A stretch of DNA of 64,000 nt, taken from contig NZ_CP049780.1 in assembly GCF_011193355.1 (NCBI RefSeq), positions 6,476,534 to 6,540,533 on the forward strand. Direction: 5' to 3'. Position numbers and translations under genes: made by a program. Origin of the DNA: Streptomyces sp. JB150 (GTDB taxonomy: Bacteria > Actinomycetota > Actinomycetes > Streptomycetales > Streptomycetaceae). Below the pieces are notes generated by a model. It worked only from the letters and a program-made list of their open reading frames with translations, did no database searches and was not told the DNA's origin. Below, in pieces: positions 16,477-25,668 of the stretch; the first letter of the stretch is position 1, and every line of letters starts with the position of its first letter.

Positions 16477-17288
16477 TGCCTTCGAACCAGAACCCCCGCA
16501 AAAAACCGGCGTCCGAGCCTCGTCGGATCCCGGAATTCGAAGGAGTGCGTGGCAAGCCTGGCAACAAGAGCAAGAGGCGTTCCCGGTCCCGGACGGACAG
16601 CAGTGCGACGACCCAGCGACGGCAACGCAACAACCCTGATGCATCACGGCTGGAACGGCCGAGTGACCAGCGAGTCGACGAGGCCGTGGCGGACTCGTCC
16701 GACCCGGCAGCCGAGGCGGGCCCGCTGGTCGATCCGCGCTCGGACCCCGAGGTGATGTTCCGCATCCTCAGCGACAAGATCGCGGCGAAGGTGGACCGCG
16801 CGGCGATGAAGGCCGGGGCCAGCGCGGCTCAAGAAGTCGGTCGACGGCTCACCGCTGAACTGGACGCAGCCATCGCGGGCGCGCAGTCGACCGCGGGAAA
16901 GATGGGCACGCTGGTGCAGCAGGCCGTCCAGGCAGCGGTGGACGAGGCACTGCGCACGGCGGTGCTCAACGCGACGAGGGTTCACGAGGAGCACCTGGCA
17001 CAGTTGGCCCTGATCGACCGCACGGCGCAGACGGCAGGAGACATCTCCTCGGTTCGGCTGCGGGTGGAACAAGAGATGCGTCGCTCCGGACTGACGCGTG
17101 TCACTGCCCCCGACCCAGGTGCCTTCAACCTCATCAACCCGGCTGAGCATGTGGGCAGCACCGCCTTCGAAGTGCTCGCCCCGGCCTATGTCGACAGCCG
17201 GACCGGCCGGGTCATCCAGCGTGGGGAGATGAGACGGCTACCGTCCGAACTTGCTTTGTCCGACCCGGAAGGGGGTGCCGACCGATGA
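16476..17288 (+). CDS. Basic/coiled-coil protein, second gene of the Hsp70-NYN operon
   Basis: A 270-residue protein of unknown function. The first 60 residues are strongly basic and disordered (PRKKPASEPRR, NKSKRRSRSR), suggesting nucleic-acid or ribosome contact. Residues about 105-215 form an Ala-rich amphipathic coiled coil (AAMKAGASAAQEVGRRLTAE, VQQAVQAAVDEALRTAVLNA). A short ordered tail contains FEVLAPAYVDSRTGRVI. Its start overlaps the previous stop by one base and its stop overlaps the Hsp70 start as ATGA. Tight coupling on both sides implies a complex of fixed stoichiometry. It could act as an adaptor or substrate for the Hsp70-like protein. Confidence 0.8.
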   Translation: MPSNQNPRKKPASEPRRIPEFEGVRGKPGNKSKRRSRSRTDSSATTQRRQRNNPDASRLERPSDQRVDEAVADSSDPAAEAGPLVDPRSDPEVMFRILSDKIAAKVDRAAMKAGASAAQEVGRRLTAELDAAIAGAQSTAGKMGTLVQQAVQAAVDEALRTAVLNATRVHEEHLAQLALIDRTAQTAGDISSVRLRVEQEMRRSGLTRVTAPDPGAFNLINPAEHVGSTAFEVLAPAYVDSRTGRVIQRGEMRRLPSELALSDPEGGADR

Positions 17289-19339
17289 CGTACGGCATCG
17301 ACTTCGGTACGAGCAACTCCGTCGTCGCCCGGTGGACGGGCAGCGCCACCGAGGTAGTCCGGGTGGACAGCGCCGCCCTGCCCGCCGAGTGGAACAGGCC
17401 CGGCTTCGACGAACTCTTCCCGTCCGTCGTTTCACTGCGGGACATCCAGCGAACGCTGGTCTTCGGCTGGTCGGCCAAGTGTGAGACGGCAGAGCCGCAG
17501 GACGCGGTCAAGCGCATGCTGGCCTCCCGGCCGCGCGCCATGGAGGAGGGCGGCCTCACCCCGGCGGGCACGGTGCCGGAGGAACACGAGGTCTGGCTCG
17601 GCGATGAGCCGTTCCGCAGCACCGCGGTGGCCGCCGCGCTCTTCGACCGGATGCGGGCCGGCGTGCGCCGGAACCTGCGGGACATGGAAGAGGCGGTCGT
17701 CACGGTGCCGGCGAACGCCACCGGAGCCGCGCGCTACCGTACCCGGGCCGCGGCACGGCTCGCCGGAATCAAGGTGAAGGCACTGATCAACGAGCCGACG
17801 GCAGCGGCGATCAGTTATGCCCACGACTTTCCCGGGGAGGGCCGGTTCCTCGTTTTCGACTGGGGCGGCGGCACAATTGACGTCACCGTCCTCGAGCACT
17901 ACGACGGCATCTTCGACGAGATGGCCTCGCGCGGGATCACCGCCCTCGGCGGGCTCGAGTTCGACGAGGAACTGGTGAAGTTGGTGCTCACCAAACTCGG
18001 CACCCACCCCGAGCGCCTGACGCGGCAGGAGGCTCGCCGCTGGCGGCGTCATGTCGAGCTGACCAAGATCGCATTGTCGCAGCCGGACACGGATCAGGTG
18101 CTCTTCGAGCCGCTCGGGGGCCATGCTCCTGTGGTCATCCACCGCGAGGAGTTCGAGGAGGCGGTGCAGCCGCTGGTGCGCCGCGCGCTCATCCCTTTGG
18201 AGGAGTGTCTGCAGGACGTGGGGCTCACCGCCGACGACCTCGACGCCGTCTTGATGATCGGTGGCACCTCGCAGATTCCGTTGGTACGCAGGGAGGTAGA
18301 GCGGGCGCTGGGGCGTGAGGTGGTGGACGCCCGCCTGTGCAAGCCGATGACCGCTGTCGCTCGTGGAGCGGCCATCACGGCCGCCGAGATCGACGGCCTG
18401 GTTCCGGACACCACCATTTCGGTTGCCACCAGCCATGACCTCGGTCTGTCCTTCGAGGCGGGCGGTCAGCGCGGGTTCGCCACGTTGATTCCGCGCTACT
18501 CGACGCTGCCGGCGCGCGGCACTCGCAGTGCCATGCCCGCGGTGCGCGGGGCTTCCAAGGTGGTCCTGGAGATCGTCGAGGGCGACGGGAAACGAGCCGC
18601 GGACGACGAGCGGACGTTTCCGCTCGCCCGGTTGGAACTTCCGGTGCCCCAGCCGAACGCTGACCCGTCGAGCAACGTGTTCGACGTCGACTACCACTAC
18701 GACCGCAGCGGCATCCTCAAGGTCCATGCCAAGGCCAGGCACAGCGGCACCGTCATCCTCGACGAGGAACTCGACTGCTTCGGTCCCGACGGTACGCCGA
18801 TCGCCCACGGACTCGACAGGGAGCTGGAACGGCTGCTCCGGCGCATCGACGAACCAGCCGTTCCCGTCGCTGTCCCCCAGCCGTCTTACGAGGAGGTGGT
18901 GTCATTCGAGACACAGGCCGCGGAGGAACCGGCGGGCGCCGACTCTCCCGCCTTGGTCGTCGACGGTCGCGGCATCATGACGGCAGGGCGCACCGCTGCC
19001 TCGCCGCGCGCCCCCAGCATGCGACTGCTGGGTTCGGCCCTGACTGCGATCCGACGTCGTTTCCCGGACCACCGTGTCGTCACCGTGATCGGTACCGACC
19101 TGGCTGACGCCGTCGAATACGACGAGCGGCACCTGGTGGACCGGGCGATCGACGAGGGACTTATCGTGACCGTTCCCTCCGCCTCGCCCCAGGCTGTCCT
19201 GAACGTGGCGCAGCAGCTCGACGCTGTGGTCGTGTCCATGGACAACATGACGCGGTTCCGTACGCCACATCCCTGGGTCGGGGAGAAAGGGCGGTTCGTG
19301 AAGCTGGCCCGAGTGGAGCGTGATTGGGTCTTCGTCTAA
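17285..19339 (+). CDS. Hsp70-family ATPase fused to a NYN/PIN-like ribonuclease domain
   Basis: A 684-residue fusion. Residues 1-375 form the Hsp70 actin-fold ATPase: phosphate-1 GIDFGTSNS (4-12), connect-1 NEPTAAAISYA (169-179), phosphate-2 FDWGGGTIDV (191-200), adenosine motif LMIGGTSQIPLVR (323-335). Residues about 376-500 resemble a beta-rich substrate-binding domain without the usual lid. Residues about 555-684 look like a Regnase/Zc3h12a-type NYN domain: VVDGRGI (D560), RHLVDRAIDEGLIVTVPSA, then LDAVVVSMDNMTRFR (D646, D653). The paired Asp found just before the last helix in active Regnase-type enzymes is Ser-Pro here (632-633), so catalysis is uncertain. It is the last gene of the overlapping operon. 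DnaJ and GrpE partners are absent. Confidence 0.85.
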   Translation: MTYGIDFGTSNSVVARWTGSATEVVRVDSAALPAEWNRPGFDELFPSVVSLRDIQRTLVFGWSAKCETAEPQDAVKRMLASRPRAMEEGGLTPAGTVPEEHEVWLGDEPFRSTAVAAALFDRMRAGVRRNLRDMEEAVVTVPANATGAARYRTRAAARLAGIKVKALINEPTAAAISYAHDFPGEGRFLVFDWGGGTIDVTVLEHYDGIFDEMASRGITALGGLEFDEELVKLVLTKLGTHPERLTRQEARRWRRHVELTKIALSQPDTDQVLFEPLGGHAPVVIHREEFEEAVQPLVRRALIPLEECLQDVGLTADDLDAVLMIGGTSQIPLVRREVERALGREVVDARLCKPMTAVARGAAITAAEIDGLVPDTTISVATSHDLGLSFEAGGQRGFATLIPRYSTLPARGTRSAMPAVRGASKVVLEIVEGDGKRAADDERTFPLARLELPVPQPNADPSSNVFDVDYHYDRSGILKVHAKARHSGTVILDEELDCFGPDGTPIAHGLDRELERLLRRIDEPAVPVAVPQPSYEEVVSFETQAAEEPAGADSPALVVDGRGIMTAGRTAASPRAPSMRLLGSALTAIRRRFPDHRVVTVIGTDLADAVEYDERHLVDRAIDEGLIVTVPSASPQAVLNVAQQLDAVVVSMDNMTRFRTPHPWVGEKGRFVKLARVERDWVFV

Positions 19340-19346
19340 GCGACGG

Positions 19347-19377
19347 TGCGGGGTCGGCGTACCCGGGCCGCCCCGCA
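19347..19377. terminator. Terminator hairpin after the Hsp70-NYN operon
   Basis: TGCGGGG (19347-19353) pairs with CCCCGCA (19371-19377), with further CGGC/GCCG pairing inside. It follows the operon stop by 7 nt. Confidence 0.6.
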
Positions 19378-19398
19378 TCGATCAGCACCTTTGTTGCA

Positions 19399-19404
19399 TA
19401 TGAT
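19399..19404 (+). promoter_or_regulatory. -10 element TATGAT implying a leaderless transcript
   Basis: TATGAT ends 7 nt before the GTG at 19411, so transcription would begin at or beside the start codon. No Shine-Dalgarno sequence precedes that GTG. It overlaps a small inverted repeat, GCAT-ATG-ATGC. No convincing -35 is seen. Confidence 0.45.
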
Positions 19405-19410
19405 GCGCAA

Positions 19411-19953
19411 GTGCAACCCCGCGACTACACCATCAGGCCGGCAACCCCAGCAGACCTGGACGCCGCCCGGGCGGTGATGCTCGACACCGTGTACCGCGAC
19501 TTCGGCACGGGGTACGTGCCCCGCTGGCACGGCGACATCATCGATCCGGCCGCCGCCTACCTGGCCCCTGAGCGCCACACCCTGCTGGTGGCGGTCGAAG
19601 AGGACAGCGGGGACGTCGTCGCCACCGCCGCGCTCGACGCCCGCGGCCCCGCGCATCCGCCGAACCCGAGGCAGGTCGCCGAGTGGTTCCCGTCGGGGAC
19701 GACCGCGCAGGTGCGGCGGGTGTACGTCCGGCCGGAGCACCGCAGGCGCGGGCTCGCGCGGCGACTGGTCGCGGAGTTGGTGGCGTTCGCGGAGGCGGAC
19801 GGCGGGTATCGGGCCGTCTATTTGCACACGGATCCGTCGGTGCCGGGTGCGGAGGGCTTCTGGCGGTCGCTCGCCAAGGTCGTGTGGGACGAGCGCGAGG
19901 ACGCCGGGGGCGGGCAGGGGATCGTCCACTTCGAGATACCGATGGGGCGGTAA
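19411..19953 (+). CDS. GNAT-family N-acetyltransferase
   Basis: A 180-residue GCN5-related acetyltransferase transferring acetyl from acetyl-CoA to an unknown amine. Motif A is clear: AQVRRVYVRPEHRRRGLARRLVAEL, with the pyrophosphate-binding RRRGLA. The N-terminus IRPATPADLDAARAVML is the usual beta1-alpha1. The start is placed at GTG 19411, giving VQPRDYTIRPATPAD; the frame is open upstream, but a TATGAT -10 just before it supports a leaderless mRNA. It sits alone after the Hsp70 operon terminator, and its substrate is not predictable. Confidence 0.85.
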   Translation: MQPRDYTIRPATPADLDAARAVMLDTVYRDFGTGYVPRWHGDIIDPAAAYLAPERHTLLVAVEEDSGDVVATAALDARGPAHPPNPRQVAEWFPSGTTAQVRRVYVRPEHRRRGLARRLVAELVAFAEADGGYRAVYLHTDPSVPGAEGFWRSLAKVVWDEREDAGGGQGIVHFEIPMGR

Positions 19954-20159
19954 GGCGCTGCGTTCCCAGGGCTTGGGCAGCTGTCCGTGGGGCCCAGACG
20001 GCTTCCTCGGCCTCCGGCCCGATCATGCCGGCGGCAGCCCGGCCACCAGCACCCTGCTGGACGCGGGGTGACCCGCGGCCGTGCCGTGGCTGGTGCCGGC
20101 GGCCGTACCGGCGGGGGCGGTGGCGCTGCTGCCGCGCCGGGCCGCGTAGCATCCGCCGG

Positions 20160-20822
20160 GTGAAGCGCAGCCTGCCCGACGGCCTGACCCGGCGAGCCCG
20201 GTCCTTCCTCGGCGCGCACGCGGTCCACGTGGACGCCGGGTCGAGCCGGGAGAAGCGGCAGCGGTACCTCGACCGGGGCGTCCCGGCGGCCGTGGTCGAC
20301 CGGATGACGGCCTTCCACGAGCGCTGGGGCGGCCTGGTGCTGCCGCCCGCGCCCCTGTACGACGGCGGCCCCCTGCCCCTGAGCGCCCACTCGCCCGAGG
20401 AACGGGCGCCCGGCGACTGGTGGTTCGAGGCCGGGTCACCGCGGACGGCGCTGCCGTACTCCTTCATGGTCGGCCCCGGCGGGGAGTTCGGCATCGACGG
20501 GGAGCGATGGACGCCGCTGCACGCCGGCGTGGAGGGCTGGGTGGAGTCGGTCGCCCTGCACCACCACGCGTCCCGGGAAGCCCGGCGTATCACCCGGGTC
20601 GTCGGCGAGGACGTGGAACGCGTCGACCTCGACGGGTACGAGCCCGTGCGCGAGGTCCGCGGGCTGGCCGACACCTGGTGGCGCGGCACGGACACCCTGG
20701 TGGCCGTCCACCGGGGAGAGGCCGACTGCCTCGGCTTCCCCCGCGGCCGCACCGCCTGGATCTACGCCGGCCTGGACTGGTGGGGGCTACGGGGCGGATT
20801 GGACGACGACGAGGTGGTCTGA
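20160..20822 (+). CDS. Uncharacterised protein
   Basis: A 220-residue protein (VKRSLPDGLTRRARSFLG to LRGGLDDDEVV) that I do not recognise with certainty. Segments such as VVDRMTAFHERWGGLVLPP and GEFGIDGERWTPLHAGVEGW, with many Trp and His, hint at a SUKH/SMI1-like fold, which is often an immunity or binding domain; this is weak. The GTG start has no Shine-Dalgarno but follows TAGCAT by 7 nt, so it may be leaderless. Its 3' end overlaps the convergent CDP-alcohol phosphotransferase gene by 36 bp. The 206 bp upstream, after the GNAT gene, shows no gene. Confidence 0.65.
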   Translation: MKRSLPDGLTRRARSFLGAHAVHVDAGSSREKRQRYLDRGVPAAVVDRMTAFHERWGGLVLPPAPLYDGGPLPLSAHSPEERAPGDWWFEAGSPRTALPYSFMVGPGGEFGIDGERWTPLHAGVEGWVESVALHHHASREARRITRVVGEDVERVDLDGYEPVREVRGLADTWWRGTDTLVAVHRGEADCLGFPRGRTAWIYAGLDWWGLRGGLDDDEVV

Positions 20823-21773
20823 GACCGCTACCGCCGCCCTCGCCGCCGCGACCGGTTCCCTCGGCTCCACCGGCGCGACCCGCGCCGTCGCAGCCGCAGC
20901 CGCAGCCGCAGCCGCCGCCGCAGGCGCCGTCGGCCGGGCCGGGCGGGCCGGGCGGGCCGGGCGGGCCGGCAGGGCCGGCCGCACCCGCGCCGAAGCCGAC
21001 ACCCCCGTCACTCCCTTCACGCCCGTCACCGTCACCGCGGTCGCTCCCGTCGGCCGCGTCGCCCGCGACCTCCGCCACAGCCACCGCACATCGCGCCCGA
21101 ACGACCACACCAGCAGCGCCAGCGCCACCGCCACGACCCCCGCGGCGGCCGCGCCGGGCAGCAGCCCCGAGGCGGCGAGCAGCAGGAGCACGCCCTGTGC
21201 CGCGGCGACCGCCTTGCGGGCCGTGCTCGGCGGCAGGGAAGCGTTCAGCCACGGGCAGAAACGGGCCGCGGCGACGAACGCGTAGCGCATGCCGCCGATC
21301 AGCAGCACCCACACCCCCAGCTCCAGGGACACGTACACGCTCAGCACGAGGATGAGGAACGCGTCGACCTCCATGTCGAAGCGCGCCCCGAGCGCCGACG
21401 ACGTCCCGGTCCGCCGCGCCACCTTGCCGTCCACACCGTCCAGGACGAGGGCCACGGCCGTCAGACCGACGAGCAGTGCGACGGGCGGCGCGCCGCGGAA
21501 CGCGTCGGCGACCAGGGCCGTGACCGCGCCGACCAGGACGGCACGGCCGAGGGTGACGCGGTTCGCGGGGCCGAAGGAGGCGAGTGCGGAGCGGTGCACG
21601 GCGCGGGCGAGGACCGCCCAGCCGGCGACGGCGAAGACCAGTCCGGTCAGCCAGCCCGCCGGGCCCAGCCCGGTCGCCGCGCCGAGCAGGGCCAGCAGCA
21701 GGATCTGTATCCCCGCGCCCACCGCGGCCTCCTGCTGGACCGGCCTCGCACCGTATGTGTTGTTCAGGGCCAC
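20787..21773 (-). CDS. CDP-alcohol phosphatidyltransferase family membrane protein
   Basis: A 328-residue polytopic enzyme that transfers a phospho-alcohol or phosphatidyl group from a CDP carrier. The family signature D-G-x2-A-R-x8-G-x3-D-x3-D is present as LDGVDGKVARRTGTSS, then GARFDMEVDAF, between transmembrane helices. GTG 21773 follows GGAGGATG at a good distance. The C-terminal 80 residues are odd: a [13 protein letters not shown] run and an Ala tract of about 10, encoded by repeated CCG/GCC triplets around 20880-20980, i.e. a low-complexity tail past the membrane domain. It heads away from the oxidoreductase gene at 21881. The alcohol acceptor is unknown. Confidence 0.85.
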   Translation of the reverse strand: MALNNTYGARPVQQEAAVGAGIQILLLALLGAATGLGPAGWLTGLVFAVAGWAVLARAVHRSALASFGPANRVTLGRAVLVGAVTALVADAFRGAPPVALLVGLTAVALVLDGVDGKVARRTGTSSALGARFDMEVDAFLILVLSVYVSLELGVWVLLIGGMRYAFVAAARFCPWLNASLPPSTARKAVAAAQGVLLLLAASGLLPGAAAAGVVAVALALLVWSFGRDVRWLWRRSRATRPTGATAVTVTGVKGVTGVSASARVRPALPARPARPARPARPTAPAAAAAAAAAAATARVAPVEPREPVAAARAAVAVSDHLVVVQSAP

Positions 21774-21880
21774 CGCACATCCTCCGGCCGTGTGACAGAG
21801 TCGATCAACGCCGCGTACCGTGCGCGGCCTGTGCCATCTCGGTACGTGCACCACTGGCCGACCGTTCAGGAGGACCGCCG

Positions 21881-22858
21881 ATGACGCGCACCGCACGTGC
21901 GTTCTGGCTCACCGCTCCGGGCCACGGAGAGATACGCGACGCCCCGCTCGCGGACCCGGCCGAGGGGGAGGTGGTGGTGCGCGCGCTGTGGTCGGGAGTG
22001 AGCCGGGGCACGGAGACGCTGGTCTTCCGCGGCGGTGTGCCGCGCAGCCAGTACGCGGCGATGCGGGCGCCGTTCCAGGAAGGCGACTTCCCGGGGCCGG
22101 TGAAGTACGGCTACCTCTCCGTCGGCGTCGTCGAGGAAGGGCCGGCCGAACTGACCGGCCGTACCGTCTTCTGCCTGCACCCGCACCAGACCCGCTACGT
22201 CGTCCCCGCCTCCGCCGTCACCCCCGTCCCCGACCACGTGCCCGCCGAACGGGCCGTGCTCGCGGGCACCGTGGAGACCGCGGTCAACGCGCTGTGGGAC
22301 GCCGCACCCCTGGTCGGCGACCGGATCGCGGTGGTCGGCGGCGGCATGGTCGGCTGCTCGGTGGCCGCGCTGCTGGCCCGCTTCCCTGGGGTCCGCGTCC
22401 AGCTGGTCGACACCGACCCGGCCCGCGAACAGACCGCCGAGGCCCTCGGCGTCGGCTTCGCCGCCCCCGCCGACGCGCTCGGCGACTGCGACCTCGTCGT
22501 CCACGCCAGCGCCACCGACCAGGGCCTCGCCCGCTGCCTCGAACTCGTCGCCACCGAGGGCACGGTCCTCGAACTCAGCTGGTACGGCGACCGGCGGGTG
22601 AGCGTGCCGCTCGGCGAGGACTTCCACGCCCGCCGGATCACCCTGCGCAGCAGCCAGGTCGGCACCGTCTCCCCGGCCCGCCGCGCCCGCCGCTCGTACG
22701 GCGACCGGCTCGCCCTCGCCCTCGACCTGCTCGCCGACCCGGCGCTCGACGCGCTCGTCACCGGTGAGTGCGCCTTCGAGGAGCTGCCGGACGTGCTGCC
22801 GCGGCTGGCGGACGGCCGGATCCCCGCGCTGTGCCACCGGGTGCGCTACCCGGCCTGA
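21881..22858 (+). CDS. Medium-chain (zinc-type) dehydrogenase
   Basis: A 325-residue MDR oxidoreductase. The nucleotide-binding fold shows RIAVVGGGMVGCSVAALLA and an acidic residue at VQLVDTD, fitting NAD preference. The catalytic-zinc region is atypical: SGVSRGTETLVFRGG replaces the usual Cys, and the four structural-zinc Cys are missing, as in BchC-like members. AGGAGGACC precedes the ATG. It is the first gene of a same-strand run (pterin-synthase-like, glycosyltransferase, methyltransferase, membrane protein), from which it is separated by 73 bp. It may reduce or oxidise an intermediate of that pathway. The substrate is unknown. Confidence 0.85.
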   Translation: MTRTARAFWLTAPGHGEIRDAPLADPAEGEVVVRALWSGVSRGTETLVFRGGVPRSQYAAMRAPFQEGDFPGPVKYGYLSVGVVEEGPAELTGRTVFCLHPHQTRYVVPASAVTPVPDHVPAERAVLAGTVETAVNALWDAAPLVGDRIAVVGGGMVGCSVAALLARFPGVRVQLVDTDPAREQTAEALGVGFAAPADALGDCDLVVHASATDQGLARCLELVATEGTVLELSWYGDRRVSVPLGEDFHARRITLRSSQVGTVSPARRARRSYGDRLALALDLLADPALDALVTGECAFEELPDVLPRLADGRIPALCHRVRYPA

Positions 22859-22895
22859 CCTCCGCTGAACACGGGAAGGTCATCAGCCGTACTAG

Positions 22896-24504
<1,609 letters not shown>

Positions 24505-24508
<4 letters not shown>

Positions 24509-25668
24509 CCGACACCACCACCACGACGGCACACGAACCCCGGTCCCGGCTCGCACCGGCCGAGGCGACGGCGCCCCTGCCGCCGCCGGACGGCCGAGCC
24601 GGGGACGACCCGGACCCGGCCGCGCCGCCGGCCGCCGGACCGGACGGCGCCGGGGCGGCGCACATGCCACCTGGCGCGACGCGGGAGCCGGCGGTCCCCG
24701 CGGCGATCGCCAGTGCGGGTCCGGCCGAGCCGGGGGCGTCCGCGGTGATCCCCGGTGCGGGACCGGCCGAGCCGGCGGCAGGGCGGCCCGGGGAGCGGCC
24801 CACCGTGCGGCTGCGCGAGGACAGCGGCTCCAAAGAGGCGCCGCGGTACGCGCCCGAGTGGCTGCGGCTGCGGGAGGGCGCCGACGCGGCGGCGCGGTCG
24901 GGTGAGCTGCTGGACCCGCTGCGGATCCGGCTGGCCAACCTGCCGGGGCGCTCCCGCGGGCTCGTCGTGCACGACCTCGGCTGCGGCACCGGCTCGATGG
25001 GCCGGTGGCTGGCGCCCCGGCTCGACGGCGCGCAGCACTGGGTGCTGCACGACCGCGACCCCTACCTGCTGCACTTCGCGGCCGTGGCCGCCCCGCGCTC
25101 CGCCGCCGACGGCAGCCGCGTCACGGTGGAGACCCGGCGCGGCGACCTCGCCATCCTCACCCCCGACGCCCTCGCGGGCGCCTCCCTGGTCACGGCGTCC
25201 GCGCTGCTCGACGTCCTCACCCGCGACGAGGTCGACACCCTCGCCGCCGCCTGCGCGGGCGCCGGCTGCCCGGCGCTGCTGACGCTGTCGGTGGCCGGCC
25301 GGGTCGAACTGACCCCGCGCGACCCGCTGGACGGGGAGATCACCGAGGCGTTCAACACGCACCAGCGGCGCTCCGGACTGCTCGGCCCGGACGCGGTCGA
25401 CGCGGCCTGCGAGGCCTTCACCGACCTCGGCGCGACCCTGCGGGTGCGGCCGAGCCTCTGGCGGCTCGGCCCCGGCGACGCCGCGCTGATCGTGCCGTGG
25501 CTGCGCGGCTGGGTGGGCGCCGCCGTCGAGCAGCGCCCCGAACTCGCCGCGCCCGCCCAGAAGTACCTGGCGGCCCGCCTCGCGGCCTGCGCGGCGGGCG
25601 AGTTGCGGGTCACGGTCCACCACAGCGACCTGCTGGCGCTGCCCCGCCCGGCGAACGGGGCGTCGTGA
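24505..25668 (+). CDS. SAM-dependent methyltransferase with disordered N-terminus
   Basis: A class I methyltransferase of about 387 residues. SAM motif I is LVVHDLGCGTGSMGRWLAPR, followed by an acidic residue at VLHDRDP. About 100 residues before the domain are Ala/Pro/Gly-rich and repetitive (SAGPAEPGAS, GAGPAEPAAG), likely disordered. The C-terminal part (LWRLGPGDAALIVPWLRGW) may bind substrate. The ATG overlaps the glycosyltransferase stop and the TGA overlaps the membrane-protein start (GTGA). It could methylate the glycosylated product. Confidence 0.88.

Noticed and set aside
20880..20960. CRISPR-like repetition in GCAGCC/GGGCCG runs
   Set aside because: These are triplet expansions inside the CDP-alcohol phosphotransferase tail, with no spacers.
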